Shown piece by piece: positions 1-7,379 of a stretch of 41,581 nt of DNA. Both the position numbers and the translations under genes were made by a program. Under the pieces are notes generated by a model. It worked only from the letters and a program-made list of their open reading frames with translations. It was not told the origin of the DNA and did not search any database. This stretch comes from an uncultured Spirochaetia bacterium (GTDB taxonomy: Bacteria; Spirochaetota; Spirochaetia; JABEVK01), in contig CALGPJ010000038.1 in assembly GCA_937960645.1 (NCBI GenBank), positions 1-41,581 of the forward strand, in the 5' to 3' direction. How positions within the stretch are numbered: the stretch's first letter is position 1; each line of letters starts with the position of its first letter.

Positions 1-1
1 G

Positions 2-169
2 GTGACGATTATCATCGTGACCCACAACATGCAACAGGCCATCCGGGTTTCGGATTACACGGCATTCTTCTAAACCGGTGAGATGGTGGAATTTGGTCCA
101 ACCAAAGAAATTTTCAACAATCCTAAGGAACCCAAAACCCAGGAATATTTATCGGGAGCGTTCAGTTAG
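2..169 (+). pseudogene. pstB: PstB C-terminal end, interrupted by an in-frame stop
   Basis: This is the 3' end of the phosphate-importer ATPase; the rest lies left of the window. The frame from base 2 reads the PstB H-loop region (VTHNMQQAIRVSDYTAFF). It then meets TAA at 71-73 where family members usually carry an aromatic residue or similar before the Gly-Glu-hydrophobic-Val-Glu-Phe segment. After the stop the same frame continues with convincing PstB sequence ([20 protein letters not shown]) to a normal stop at 167-169. A TAT or TAC to TAA change of one base explains this. A truncated product would keep the Walker motifs and H-loop but lose about 31 C-terminal residues. It could be a real mutation, an assembly or sequencing error, or a tolerated truncation. 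The pstC start lies about 36 bases downstream, so the operon is otherwise intact. Confidence 0.85.
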
Positions 170-205
170 TTTGGTGGCAATGATATGGAGGTCGAGGGGG
201 GGCAC

Positions 206-1165
206 ATGGATCTAAAACGTATCTCCTTTATTTATCGTGGTCCGGGGGATCGGCTTTTCAATATTCTCATCGTGATTCTGAGCTCCAGCATCCTGCTTCT
301 GGCCCTGGGTATGGCAGTGAGTCTCTACTGGGAATCGCGGCCGGCGTTCGAAGCCTTCGGACTTTTTAATTTTGTCCTGGAAACGAGTTGGGATCCCATC
401 GCCCAGCTTCATGGGGCCCTCCCATTTATTATGGGTACCCTGATTACCAGTCTCTTTGCCCTGGCTCTGGCCATTCTCCCCGCCATCGCGGCCGCCATCT
501 ACGTGACGGAGTATGCCCCCAAATGGGTAGCGACCATCGTGAATTACCTCATCGATTTGCTGGCGGCCGTCCCCAGTGTTGTTGTCGGATTGTGGGCCAT
601 TTTTAATTTTGCCCCGGTGTTGCGCGAAAATATTCTCATGCCCATTTTTCTGTGGGCGGAGCAGAACGCCTCATGGCTCTTGCCGATTATCGGACCGAAC
701 GGACCTTCCGTCTACAACATCACCTCGGCGACGATCATTCTTGCCCTCATGATCGTTCCCTACACCGTGGCCCTGGCTCGTGATGCGATTGGGCTCGTGC
801 CCAAGGAACAGGTCGAGGCGGCCTGGGCTCTGGGAGCCACCAAGTGGGAAGTGATTAAATTGGCCATCCTTCCCTATGCCGCTCCCGGGATATACACCGG
901 AGCCCTTCTTTCTCTGGCACGCGCGCTCGGAGAAACCATGGCGGTGGCCATGTTGATCGGCAATTCGAATAGGCTTCCCTTTTCGCTGTTTGGCCCCGCC
1001 GCTACCATGCCCTCGGTCATCATCAACGAATTTCGGGAGGCTGTGGAAAACCTGCATCTCAGTAGCATCATGGCGGTCGGTTTTTACCTCTTCGTGATCA
1101 CCATCGGGATCAACCTTTTTGCCACCTTTGTCCAACAGAAACTCTTCAAGGAGAGAGCGCGATGA
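206..1165 (+). CDS. pstC: Phosphate ABC transporter permease PstC
   Basis: Inner-membrane permease subunit of the high-affinity phosphate importer, pairing with PstA and driven by PstB. The protein is hydrophobic with about six membrane segments. It carries the ABC-permease cytoplasmic loop (EAAWALGATKWEVIKLAILP), followed by the ARALGETMAVAMLIGN segment typical of PstC. I chose ATG 206 because a GAGG at 194-197 sits about 8 bases upstream and the protein then begins shortly before the first membrane helix. An in-frame ATG at 185 would add seven residues with a poorer ribosome site. It follows pstB closely and its end overlaps pstA by 4 bp (ATGA), implying translational coupling. Family assignment is firm; only the start is uncertain. 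Confidence 0.93.
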   Translation: MDLKRISFIYRGPGDRLFNILIVILSSSILLLALGMAVSLYWESRPAFEAFGLFNFVLETSWDPIAQLHGALPFIMGTLITSLFALALAILPAIAAAIYVTEYAPKWVATIVNYLIDLLAAVPSVVVGLWAIFNFAPVLRENILMPIFLWAEQNASWLLPIIGPNGPSVYNITSATIILALMIVPYTVALARDAIGLVPKEQVEAAWALGATKWEVIKLAILPYAAPGIYTGALLSLARALGETMAVAMLIGNSNRLPFSLFGPAATMPSVIINEFREAVENLHLSSIMAVGFYLFVITIGINLFATFVQQKLFKERAR

Positions 1166-2046
1166 ACCTTGCCTACCGTTATACCCGAGACCGAATCCTT
1201 CACCTTCTTTTTATTTTCCTGACTTCCCTGGTGGTGCTTCCGCTCCTCGTCATTTTTGGATTTATCGTCTGGAACGGTCTAAGCTCCATCAACCTGGACT
1301 TCTTTACCCAGGAGCTGGGCAGTCCCGCTCGGGCTGTCCAGGGACTTCCCACCGGCCTGGTGGCGGCTGTCCTCGGCACCGTCATCATCGACCTCCTGGG
1401 GTTGGCCCTCGCCCTTCCCTTCGGACTGGCGACTGGTATCATGCTGGCAGAGTATTCGGACAACCCTCTGGCAGGGCCGATCCGCATCCTGGTAAGTACC
1501 CTCAACGGAATGCCCGCCATCCTCATGGGGTTGATGGCTTACGCTCTTATTGTCAAGAACACGGGGGGGTTCTCCGGCATTTCGGGAGCCTTCGCCCTGG
1601 GATTTTTAATGATTCCCATCATCGCCCGAACCACCGAGAGCGTGCTGCGGATCACACCCTGGCAGTTACGGGAGGTGGCGATGAGCTTGGGGCTACCTCG
1701 ATGGCGGGCGATCATGAACATCGTGCTGCCGGCGGCGCGTCCTGCGGTCATCACCGGAGTCCTCATTGCCTTTGCCCGGGCGGCCGGTGAGGCTGCCCCC
1801 ATGCTTTTAACCGCCTTTGGAAACAATTACCTGAATCTCGACCTGACCAAACCGATGGATACTTTGCCCCAACGACTGTACAGCCTGGCCATCAGTCCTT
1901 ACAAGCAATGGCACATTTTGGGCTGGGGAGGGGCTATTATCTTGCTGCTTTTCGTGGTCGTGACTTTCGCGGCAGCACGCGGTGCCGCACGCAGCCTCGA
2001 GAAGCGGACCGAGGCTCTGAAATTCGATGAGGACAAGAACGTTTGA
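1162..2046 (+). CDS. pstA: Phosphate ABC transporter permease PstA
   Basis: Second inner-membrane permease of the phosphate importer, 294 residues, normal length for PstA. It has about six membrane segments and the permease loop that contacts the ATPase (EVAMSLGLPRWRAIMNIVLP), followed by the ARAAGEAAPMLLTA segment typical of PstA. The start codon overlaps the pstC stop in an ATGA, the usual coupling in pst operons. It is followed by an AT-rich 79-base gap and then the binding-protein gene. The order B-C-A-S differs from the common S-C-A-B, so the binding protein here is promoter-distal and may have its own promoter. Confidence 0.95.
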   Translation: MNLAYRYTRDRILHLLFIFLTSLVVLPLLVIFGFIVWNGLSSINLDFFTQELGSPARAVQGLPTGLVAAVLGTVIIDLLGLALALPFGLATGIMLAEYSDNPLAGPIRILVSTLNGMPAILMGLMAYALIVKNTGGFSGISGAFALGFLMIPIIARTTESVLRITPWQLREVAMSLGLPRWRAIMNIVLPAARPAVITGVLIAFARAAGEAAPMLLTAFGNNYLNLDLTKPMDTLPQRLYSLAISPYKQWHILGWGGAIILLLFVVVTFAAARGAARSLEKRTEALKFDEDKNV

Positions 2047-2053
2047 TCAAGAT

Positions 2054-2082
2054 TTGATAGGGTTTTAATAAAAATTAATAAT
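2054..2082 (+). promoter_or_regulatory. Candidate sigma-70 promoter for pstS
   Basis: TTGATA at 2054-2059 and AATAAT at 2077-2082 are separated by 17 bases in an AT-rich gap between pstA and pstS. This could raise expression of the binding protein above that of the permeases. I see no convincing Pho-box direct repeat. Prediction only. Confidence 0.4.
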
Positions 2083-2125
2083 TGAAGGTTTGACTAGGCA
2101 AAATCGCAAAAAAGGAGAGGAAAAA

Positions 2126-3247
2126 ATGAGAAATATCAAAGCTACCCTCATCGGTTCTTTGATGGCGTTGGTTCTCTTCCAGTCGTGTGGAGGAGAGGCA
2201 GAAGACACGAGTAAGGAATACCAGCTCCTGGGAGCCGGAGCTACCTTTGTAGCTCCCCTGCTCACTGCTTGGGCGGATGCTTACCGTGACGTGACTAAGG
2301 GGAAGATCACTGTCAACTATCAATCTATCGGATCGGGTGGCGGTGTGCGGCAGTTCCTCGAGAAGACCATCATGTTCGGCGCTTCCGAGGCCTACCTGAA
2401 GGATGACCAGATGGAAAAGGTGAAGACCGAGACCGGGGGAATCGCGTTCAACATCCCGCTCACCCTGGGAGACGTGGTGCCCACCTACAACCTCCCCGGC
2501 ATCGGGCAGGGTCTGGTGTTCAGCGCCGAGACCCTCTCGGGAGCCTTCTTGGGAGAAATCAAGAGATGGAACGATCCCAAAATTGCGGCCTTGAACCCTG
2601 GAGTCCAACTCCCTGATCTGCCCATCAACATCGTTCACCGATCGGATGGTTCTGGTACCACCAACGTCTGGACCCACTACCTTTCCAGCGTGAGCGCCAC
2701 GTGGAAAGAGAAAGTAGGCTTCGGCACCTCCGTGAACTGGCCCACCGGTGTCGGTGGAAACGGTAACGAGGGTGTGGCCGGCGTGGTCATGAACACTCCC
2801 GGAGCCCTGGGTTATAACAGCCTGGTGTACGCTAAACTCAACAACATCGCTTACGGTAAGGTGATCAACAAGTCTGGAAACACTATCGATCCTTCGCTTC
2901 AGGCTACCAGTCAGGCCGCTGCCGTCGCCATTCCCGAGGATGGCCGGATCATGGTGACCAACACGTCTGCTCCCAATGGCTATCCTGTCGCCGGCTTCGT
3001 TTGGGGCCTGGTGTACGAGAACATGGAAAAGAATACGGCTATTCCCACCAAGGATGCCGCCGAGCAGGTGGTCAAGTTCCTCTACTGGGTCGTCACTGAT
3101 GGTCAGGACCTCAACGAGAGCCTGAACTTCGCCCGGCTGCCCAAAGAGGCCCAGGAGCGCGCCGTAACCATGATTTCCAGCCTCAAGTGGGAAGGGGAAA
3201 ACATCGGTCAAAAGGTCATTGAAAAAGTCAAAAGTCGCGGTTTCTGA
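2126..3247 (+). CDS. pstS: Phosphate-binding lipoprotein PstS
   Basis: Periplasmic, lipid-anchored phosphate-binding protein that delivers phosphate to PstC/PstA. The start is ATG 2126, preceded by AAAGGAGAGG; the upstream TTG at 2090 would put 12 charged residues before the signal peptide. A short hydrophobic signal ends in a lipobox-like LFQSC, so Cys is about residue 19. The mature protein opens with the PstS signature (LLGAGATFVAPLLTAWADAY) and contains YQSIGSGGG and HRSDGSGTTNVWTHYL, which contribute phosphate-binding residues in the family. Length (373 aa) is normal. It lies last in the pst cluster and is followed by a strong terminator. Confidence 0.95.
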   Translation: MRNIKATLIGSLMALVLFQSCGGEAEDTSKEYQLLGAGATFVAPLLTAWADAYRDVTKGKITVNYQSIGSGGGVRQFLEKTIMFGASEAYLKDDQMEKVKTETGGIAFNIPLTLGDVVPTYNLPGIGQGLVFSAETLSGAFLGEIKRWNDPKIAALNPGVQLPDLPINIVHRSDGSGTTNVWTHYLSSVSATWKEKVGFGTSVNWPTGVGGNGNEGVAGVVMNTPGALGYNSLVYAKLNNIAYGKVINKSGNTIDPSLQATSQAAAVAIPEDGRIMVTNTSAPNGYPVAGFVWGLVYENMEKNTAIPTKDAAEQVVKFLYWVVTDGQDLNESLNFARLPKEAQERAVTMISSLKWEGENIGQKVIEKVKSRGF

Positions 3248-3277
3248 TCTCCCATCCGCGATTTACCTCCGTTAATA

Positions 3278-3304
3278 AAAGGTGGCCAAAGGCCACCTTT
3301 TTTG
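3278..3304 (+). terminator. Rho-independent terminator after pstS
   Basis: AAAGGTGGCC at 3278-3287, an AAA loop, then GGCCACCTTT at 3291-3300 running into a T tract. This is a perfect 10-bp stem with a uridine tail, placed between pstS and slyD, and it closes the pst transcript. Confidence 0.9.
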
Positions 3305-3326
3305 TTACACTGGCAGAGGAGGCGTT

Positions 3327-3812
3327 ATGCAAATCACTCAAAACAAGGTTGTCTCCCTGCACTACGTGGTGAAAGATGACAAAGGGACGGTACTCGAAAG
3401 CACTTTGGACAGAGACCCTCTTGCTTACATTCAGGGAACCCAAACTATTCTGCCCCTGCTCGAGGAAAAACTCGAAGGAAAAAAGGAGGGGGACTCTCTC
3501 AAAATAAGGATACCGATGGACGATGCGTATGGTCCCCGCCGCGAAGAACTTGTGGCGGTGGTGAATCGGGAGCAGTTTTCCAAGGATGTAGAAATCACGG
3601 TGGGACAGGAGTTTTACTATCTCGACGACAACGATCAGATGATGACCGTCACTATCGTGAATGTGGACGGAGAGGCGATCACCATCGACTCCAACCATCC
3701 CTTTGCCGGCATGGACCTCAACTTCGAGGTCCAGGTGGTCGGGGTGCGCGACGCAACGGCGGAAGAGCTCGATCATGGTCACGTCCACGGGCCGGGGGGC
3801 TTCGAGCACTGA
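3327..3812 (+). CDS. slyD: SlyD-type FKBP peptidyl-prolyl isomerase
   Basis: Cytoplasmic FKBP-family prolyl isomerase/chaperone of the SlyD type. The FKBP core is split by the insert-in-flap (IF) domain typical of SlyD. The N-terminal half reads VVSLHYVVKDDKGTVLEST and the 'AYGPRREELVAVVNREQF' region leads into the IF domain. The C-terminus has only a short His-containing tail (HGHVHGPGGFEH), so metal binding should be weaker than in E. coli SlyD with its long His/Cys tail. Start ATG 3327 is preceded by GAGGAGG. Its stop overlaps the next start (TGATG), coupling it to pyrFE. 161 residues, within the family range. Confidence 0.92.
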   Translation: MQITQNKVVSLHYVVKDDKGTVLESTLDRDPLAYIQGTQTILPLLEEKLEGKKEGDSLKIRIPMDDAYGPRREELVAVVNREQFSKDVEITVGQEFYYLDDNDQMMTVTIVNVDGEAITIDSNHPFAGMDLNFEVQVVGVRDATAEELDHGHVHGPGGFEH

Positions 3813-5221
3813 TGCTCACCTTTTGGGACCTGCTTGCAAACCGAATTTCCAAGTTAAACAGCATACTTTGCGTGGGTCTCGATCCTCGATTGCGACGGGA
3901 ACAGGAAGTCGATCCGCGTTCCGCCCTGGTGTCCCAGGTGCTGGCCCTGGTGGAACGGACCGAACCCTACGCGGCGGCGTATAAACCCAACATCGCTTTT
4001 TTCGAAGCCTGGGGTCTTGCCGGAATCGAGGCCCTGCAAACCATCCTGGAAATCATTCCCGAGGAAATCCCTGTGATCCTCGATGCCAAACGCGGGGATG
4101 TCGGCTCCACGGCCCAGGCCTATGCCAGGGCCGTTTTCGAGTTCTGGGGGGCCGGGGCCGTCACCCTCTCACCTTACCTGGGCCGGGATGCTATCGAGCC
4201 ATTTCTGAAATACGAGGATCGATCGGTCTTCGTGCTGGCGCGCACCAGTAATCCCGGTGCTGTCGTTTTTCAGGACCTGATCGTCGAGGGGGAACCCTTG
4301 TATGTCAACATTGCCCGGACTGCGGCAGGTTGGTCCGACCGTGTGGGGCTCGTGGTAGCGGCGAATGACCTGACGGCAATGAAAAAGCTGCGTGAGGAAT
4401 TACCCCAGACCTGGTTTCTCGCTCCCGGGATCGGACCTCAGGGAGGCGATCCCGCTCAGGTGAGCCAGATCGGCTGCCGAACCGATGGTATGGGGCTCCT
4501 CGCCAACGCCAGCCGAGAAATCGCCGATGCCCCGGACCCGCGGCAGGCTGCCCGGTACCTCCGTGATCGACTCAATGAAAACCGCCCACAGAAGATCGTG
4601 GTATCTCAGGACGCCCATCCCGCCCATCAACTCAAACAATTCATCATCCGCGGGTTGATCAAAGTGGGGGCATTTCAGGTCGGGGACTTCGTCCTCAAGT
4701 CCGGAGACCATAGTCCCTTCTACATCGACCTTCGCCGAGCCAGCTCCGACGTGGAACTTTTGCGGGAAATCGGCAGGGCCTACGCCCTGATCTTGAAAAA
4801 TTTGGAGTATGACCGAATTGCCGCCTTGCCGGTGGCGGCTCTGCCGTTGGGAACGGCTGCCAGTCTCGAAACCGGAAAGTCATTGATATATCCGCGTCTG
4901 CCGCCCAAACCCCACGGACTCGGCCGTCCCGTCGAAGGCACCTGGAGGGAGGGGGAGCGTGTGGTCATGCTCGATGATTTGATCTCGACGGGAGCCAGCA
5001 AGGAGGAAGCACTTCAGGTTTTGCGCTCGGCGGGATTGATCGTCGACAGCCTCGTCGTTCTCATCGAAAGGGGGCATAAGGCGCGGTATGAACTCGAGAA
5101 ATTGGGCCTGAGGCTCAAGGCATTCATGAGCCTGGAGGACTTTCTTCCTGAGCTGGTCGAGGCAGGAATCATCACCCCCACCATGCAAGAGAGCTTCTTG
5201 AACTTCGCCCGAGGGGAATAA
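3812..5221 (+). CDS. pyrFE: Fused orotidine-5'-phosphate decarboxylase and orotate phosphoribosyltransferase
   Basis: Bifunctional enzyme for the last two steps of UMP synthesis. The N-terminal ~265 residues are a class 2 OMP decarboxylase, with NSILCVGLDPRLRR near the start, KPNIAFFEAWG, and the catalytic Lys/Asp motif DAKRGDVGSTAQAYA. The C-terminal ~200 residues are orotate phosphoribosyltransferase, with KSGDHSPFYIDLRRASSD and the PRPP-binding loop RVVMLDDLISTGASKEEA near residue 383. The domain order is decarboxylase first, the reverse of animal UMP synthase; fusions in this order are known in some bacteria and protists. Start ATG 3812 overlaps the slyD stop. Both active-site motifs look intact, so both reactions are expected. 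Confidence 0.95.
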   Translation: MLTFWDLLANRISKLNSILCVGLDPRLRREQEVDPRSALVSQVLALVERTEPYAAAYKPNIAFFEAWGLAGIEALQTILEIIPEEIPVILDAKRGDVGSTAQAYARAVFEFWGAGAVTLSPYLGRDAIEPFLKYEDRSVFVLARTSNPGAVVFQDLIVEGEPLYVNIARTAAGWSDRVGLVVAANDLTAMKKLREELPQTWFLAPGIGPQGGDPAQVSQIGCRTDGMGLLANASREIADAPDPRQAARYLRDRLNENRPQKIVVSQDAHPAHQLKQFIIRGLIKVGAFQVGDFVLKSGDHSPFYIDLRRASSDVELLREIGRAYALILKNLEYDRIAALPVAALPLGTAASLETGKSLIYPRLPPKPHGLGRPVEGTWREGERVVMLDDLISTGASKEEALQVLRSAGLIVDSLVVLIERGHKARYELEKLGLRLKAFMSLEDFLPELVEAGIITPTMQESFLNFARGE

Positions 5222-5241
5222 AAAAGGGGGCCTGTGCCCCC
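5219..5241 (-). terminator. Terminator for rpmE (minus strand)
   Basis: GGGGGC at 5226-5231 and GCCCCC at 5236-5241 form a 6-bp GC stem. Read on the minus strand the hairpin is followed by a run of T (bases 5225 down to 5219), so it ends the rpmE transcript. It abuts the pyrFE stop codon and may also stall plus-strand transcription. Confidence 0.8.
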
Positions 5242-5261
5242 GAATTTCCTGGAACCCGAGT

Positions 5262-5519
5262 TTATTTTTTCCCGGGGTTGATCTTGTAGCGCTTGTTGAA
5301 ACGCTCGACACGACCTGCCGTGTCGACCAGCTGCTGGGTGCCCGTGAAGAAGGGGTGGCTGTCGCTGGTGATTTCCAGGGTAATGAGTGGGTACTCGTTA
5401 CCGTCGGTATATTTGATTTTTTCCCGGGAGCTAATGGTGGAACGGGAAAGAAACATGTTTCCCGTTAGACCATCTTTGAACACGACGTATTCGTATTTCG
5501 GATGAATGTCATTCTTCAT
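5262..5519 (-). CDS. rpmE: 50S ribosomal protein L31, type B
   Basis: 85-residue large-subunit ribosomal protein. It begins [16 protein letters not shown] and contains the conserved [11 protein letters not shown] and [13 protein letters not shown] segments of the L31 family. The longer C-terminal part and the lack of the CxxC zinc pairs indicate the zinc-independent type (type B, ykgM/rpmE2-like). Such paralogues can replace zinc-binding L31 under zinc limitation; whether a second copy exists cannot be seen here. It has its own promoter upstream and terminator downstream, so it is monocistronic. Confidence 0.95.
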   Translation of the reverse strand: MKNDIHPKYEYVVFKDGLTGNMFLSRSTISSREKIKYTDGNEYPLITLEITSDSHPFFTGTQQLVDTAGRVERFNKRYKINPGKK

Positions 5520-5541
5520 GGAATCCTCGCTATGGGGAAGG

Positions 5542-5570
5542 TTTCTAACATATTTTAACGATTTTGTCAA
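5542..5570 (-). promoter_or_regulatory. Sigma-70 promoter for rpmE
   Basis: On the minus strand a perfect TTGACA (complement of 5565-5570) is followed after 17 bases by TAGAAA (complement of 5542-5547), about 22 bases before the rpmE start codon. The -35 match is exact; the -10 is moderate. Confidence 0.6.
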
Positions 5571-5604
5571 TGAAGGGGGCGATCCTGCGCCGTCATCGTG
5601 CGAA

Positions 5605-6135
5605 TCAGTCCTCATCGGTGAGAAAGTCTTTCCAGAGCAAGCTGGGTTGAATGCCTGTGTTGTTTTGATACTTACCGCTGCGGTACTCCTCGAAATCGCC
5701 CTCGAGTGTGTGATAATAAATCTGGCAGATTTCCACACCGGCATAAATGCGCACCGGCTGTACACAGAGGATTTCCAGGGTCCAAAAGCCTTGAAAGCCC
5801 ACGTCACCGAAGCCGGCGGTCACATGGATAAAAAGGCCCAGGCGCCCGACCGAAGACCGGCCTTCCAGCATGGGCACCAGGTTGTGGGTGGCGGTGTATT
5901 CCACCGTCCGGCCCAGGTAGAGACGGCCCGGTTCGAGGACCAGACCCTCCGGAGGAATTTCCAGGTAGGAGTGCTCGTTGGGGCGGGCCATGTCGAGAAC
6001 TGTCTGGTTATAGACCAGTAGCTGGTGATCCAATCTCAAATTGTAAGAGTTGGGATTCAGCCGGCGGCTATCGAAAGGGTCAATGACGATGTCTTTTCCC
6101 AGCCGTTTGAGGATCTCCTTACCGGATAAAATCAT
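5605..6135 (-). CDS. dcd: dCTP deaminase
   Basis: Deaminates dCTP to dUTP for dTTP synthesis; a homotrimer of the dUTPase fold in the cytoplasm. The 176-residue protein carries [19 protein letters not shown] near the N-terminus, then the [19 protein letters not shown] block and [10 protein letters not shown], which holds the catalytic Glu. The 'TAG' in this block resembles the archaeal bifunctional deaminase/dUTPase type rather than the 'TAH' of E. coli Dcd. Direct formation of dUMP is therefore possible but not shown. A minus-strand gene between rpmE and the divergent Ig-like gene. Confidence 0.92.
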   Translation of the reverse strand: MILSGKEILKRLGKDIVIDPFDSRRLNPNSYNLRLDHQLLVYNQTVLDMARPNEHSYLEIPPEGLVLEPGRLYLGRTVEYTATHNLVPMLEGRSSVGRLGLFIHVTAGFGDVGFQGFWTLEILCVQPVRIYAGVEICQIYYHTLEGDFEEYRSGKYQNNTGIQPSLLWKDFLTDED

Positions 6136-6188
6136 GATCTATCTGAGCAAGTTTTTCGTGAAAAGTCAATTTAAAGCATAGTTTTCAC

Positions 6189-6217
6189 TTGAAAAATCTC
6201 ACCTTTCCTATTATATA
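6189..6217 (+). promoter_or_regulatory. Promoter for the Ig-like repeat protein gene
   Basis: TTGAAA at 6189-6194, a 17-base spacer, and TATATA at 6212-6217 (TATACT at 6214-6219 is an alternative -10). It lies about 20 bases before the ribosome site of the next gene, in the divergent gap with dcd. Confidence 0.55.
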
Positions 6218-6238
6218 CTTAGTGTAAAAGGAGTGACC

Positions 6239-7297
6239 ATGAGAAAACTACACTTAATTTTCATATTGAGCCTGTTGTTGTCCGCATCCCTATTCGCTCA
6301 GGGGGCGGGATCGGCTCAATCTCAGCCGACCAACCAGACCAGCTTCATCGATCCGGCGAACTATACCAGGACAGCTATGCGCTTTGAGCGGGGAGGGGTA
6401 GTCTTCGTGAACAGCGATGTCTTCTTCCAACTCAAGTCGGTAGACAAGGACACCGGTCTGGACAAGATCGAGTACGCCATCAACGAGGGGACCTTCCAAA
6501 ACTACCTCAATCCCTTCAACCTCATCGAGGAAGGCTACCAGATCATCCGCTACCGCGGTATCGACAACGGCGACAACGTGGAGACCACCAAGGTGTTTCA
6601 GGTCTACGTCGACAACACCGCCCCTCAGGCTGATGTCCAAACCGATCGCGCCCTCTATGTATCCAACGGCGTCAACTATGCCAGCGCTCGGACCCGCTTC
6701 TACATCAGCGCCGTCGACAACGAATCGGGCAGCGGGGTCAAGTCCACCTACGCCGGAACCCAAATCAGCAGCCTCGAGGGGCGCGGCGATGGAACCCGGA
6801 AAACTGCCAACTTTTTCAGTCTGACCGAAGAGGGCCCCAACGTGCTGTACTACTCGGCCATGGACAACGTGGGGAACCTGGCCCGCGTCCGCCAGTTCAA
6901 CGTGACCATCGACGCAACTCCCCCCACGGTAAAAGTTCAGCCCTCCAATAACCTGCGCTTCCGAAACGGCGTCTACACCCTTATTCCGAGCGAAGAGCTC
7001 AAGACCGAAGACGGCAAACTCATCATCACCAGCCGCAACCTTTTGGGCTTCGTGGCCGAGGACAACCTTTCGGGTGTTCGGGCCATGTACGTCAAGGTCA
7101 ACGACGAGGACTTTGTTCAATATTACCAGCCCATCGAGGTTAAGGGTGCCACCGAGTATGTGATTCAGGTCCGTGCCGAAGACAACGTGGGTAACGTCTC
7201 CGAGCCCATCACCTTCAACTTCCTGGTGGACAGCATCACTCCGGAAAGCACCATCGAGCTGATCAACCGCGACGGTACTCCGGTCGAGGGCCAGTAA
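6239..7297 (+). CDS. Exported Ig-like repeat protein
   Basis: Secreted protein of 352 residues with no assigned role. ATG 6239 is preceded by AAAGGAG at 6227-6232; the GTG at 6233 lies inside that site and is less likely. A classic signal peptide (MRKLHLIFILSLLLSASLFA) ends near residue 20-22. The rest looks like about three beta-sandwich repeats of roughly 100 residues. Each contains an 'AxDNxGN' or 'DNESGSG' stretch and ends with a linker of the type VDNTAPQADV, IDATPPTVKV or VDSITPESTI. This pattern resembles the OmpL47/bacterial-Ig type domains found on spirochaete surface proteins. It likely sits in the periplasm or at the outer membrane. Own promoter and terminator, so monocistronic. 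Confidence 0.85.
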   Translation: MRKLHLIFILSLLLSASLFAQGAGSAQSQPTNQTSFIDPANYTRTAMRFERGGVVFVNSDVFFQLKSVDKDTGLDKIEYAINEGTFQNYLNPFNLIEEGYQIIRYRGIDNGDNVETTKVFQVYVDNTAPQADVQTDRALYVSNGVNYASARTRFYISAVDNESGSGVKSTYAGTQISSLEGRGDGTRKTANFFSLTEEGPNVLYYSAMDNVGNLARVRQFNVTIDATPPTVKVQPSNNLRFRNGVYTLIPSEELKTEDGKLIITSRNLLGFVAEDNLSGVRAMYVKVNDEDFVQYYQPIEVKGATEYVIQVRAEDNVGNVSEPITFNFLVDSITPESTIELINRDGTPVEGQ

Positions 7298-7317
7298 GAG
7301 TTTTCTTTGTACGATAC

Positions 7318-7344
7318 AAGCCCCCGCCCAGCGGGGGCTTTTTT
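7318..7344 (+). terminator. Terminator after the Ig-like protein gene
   Basis: AAGCCCCCGC at 7318-7327, loop CCA, GCGGGGGCTT at 7331-7340, then a T run. A strong 10-bp stem with a uridine tail. Confidence 0.92.
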
Positions 7345-7345
7345 A

Positions 7346-7374
7346 TTGACTGCCTACCGGAAAATGCTCAAATT
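7346..7374 (+). promoter_or_regulatory. Possible promoter giving a leaderless lactate permease mRNA
   Basis: TTGACT at 7346-7351 and CAAATT at 7369-7374 are spaced by 17 bases. The -10 ends six bases before the ATG at 7380, and there is no Shine-Dalgarno sequence, so a transcript could start at or next to the start codon. The -10 is weak, so this is tentative. Confidence 0.3.
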
Positions 7375-7379
7375 GGGTC

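Noticed and set aside
2075-3211. A 378-codon minus-strand open frame over pstS
   Set aside because: The plus strand carries full PstS; the antisense protein is low-complexity His/Gly/Val without a family.
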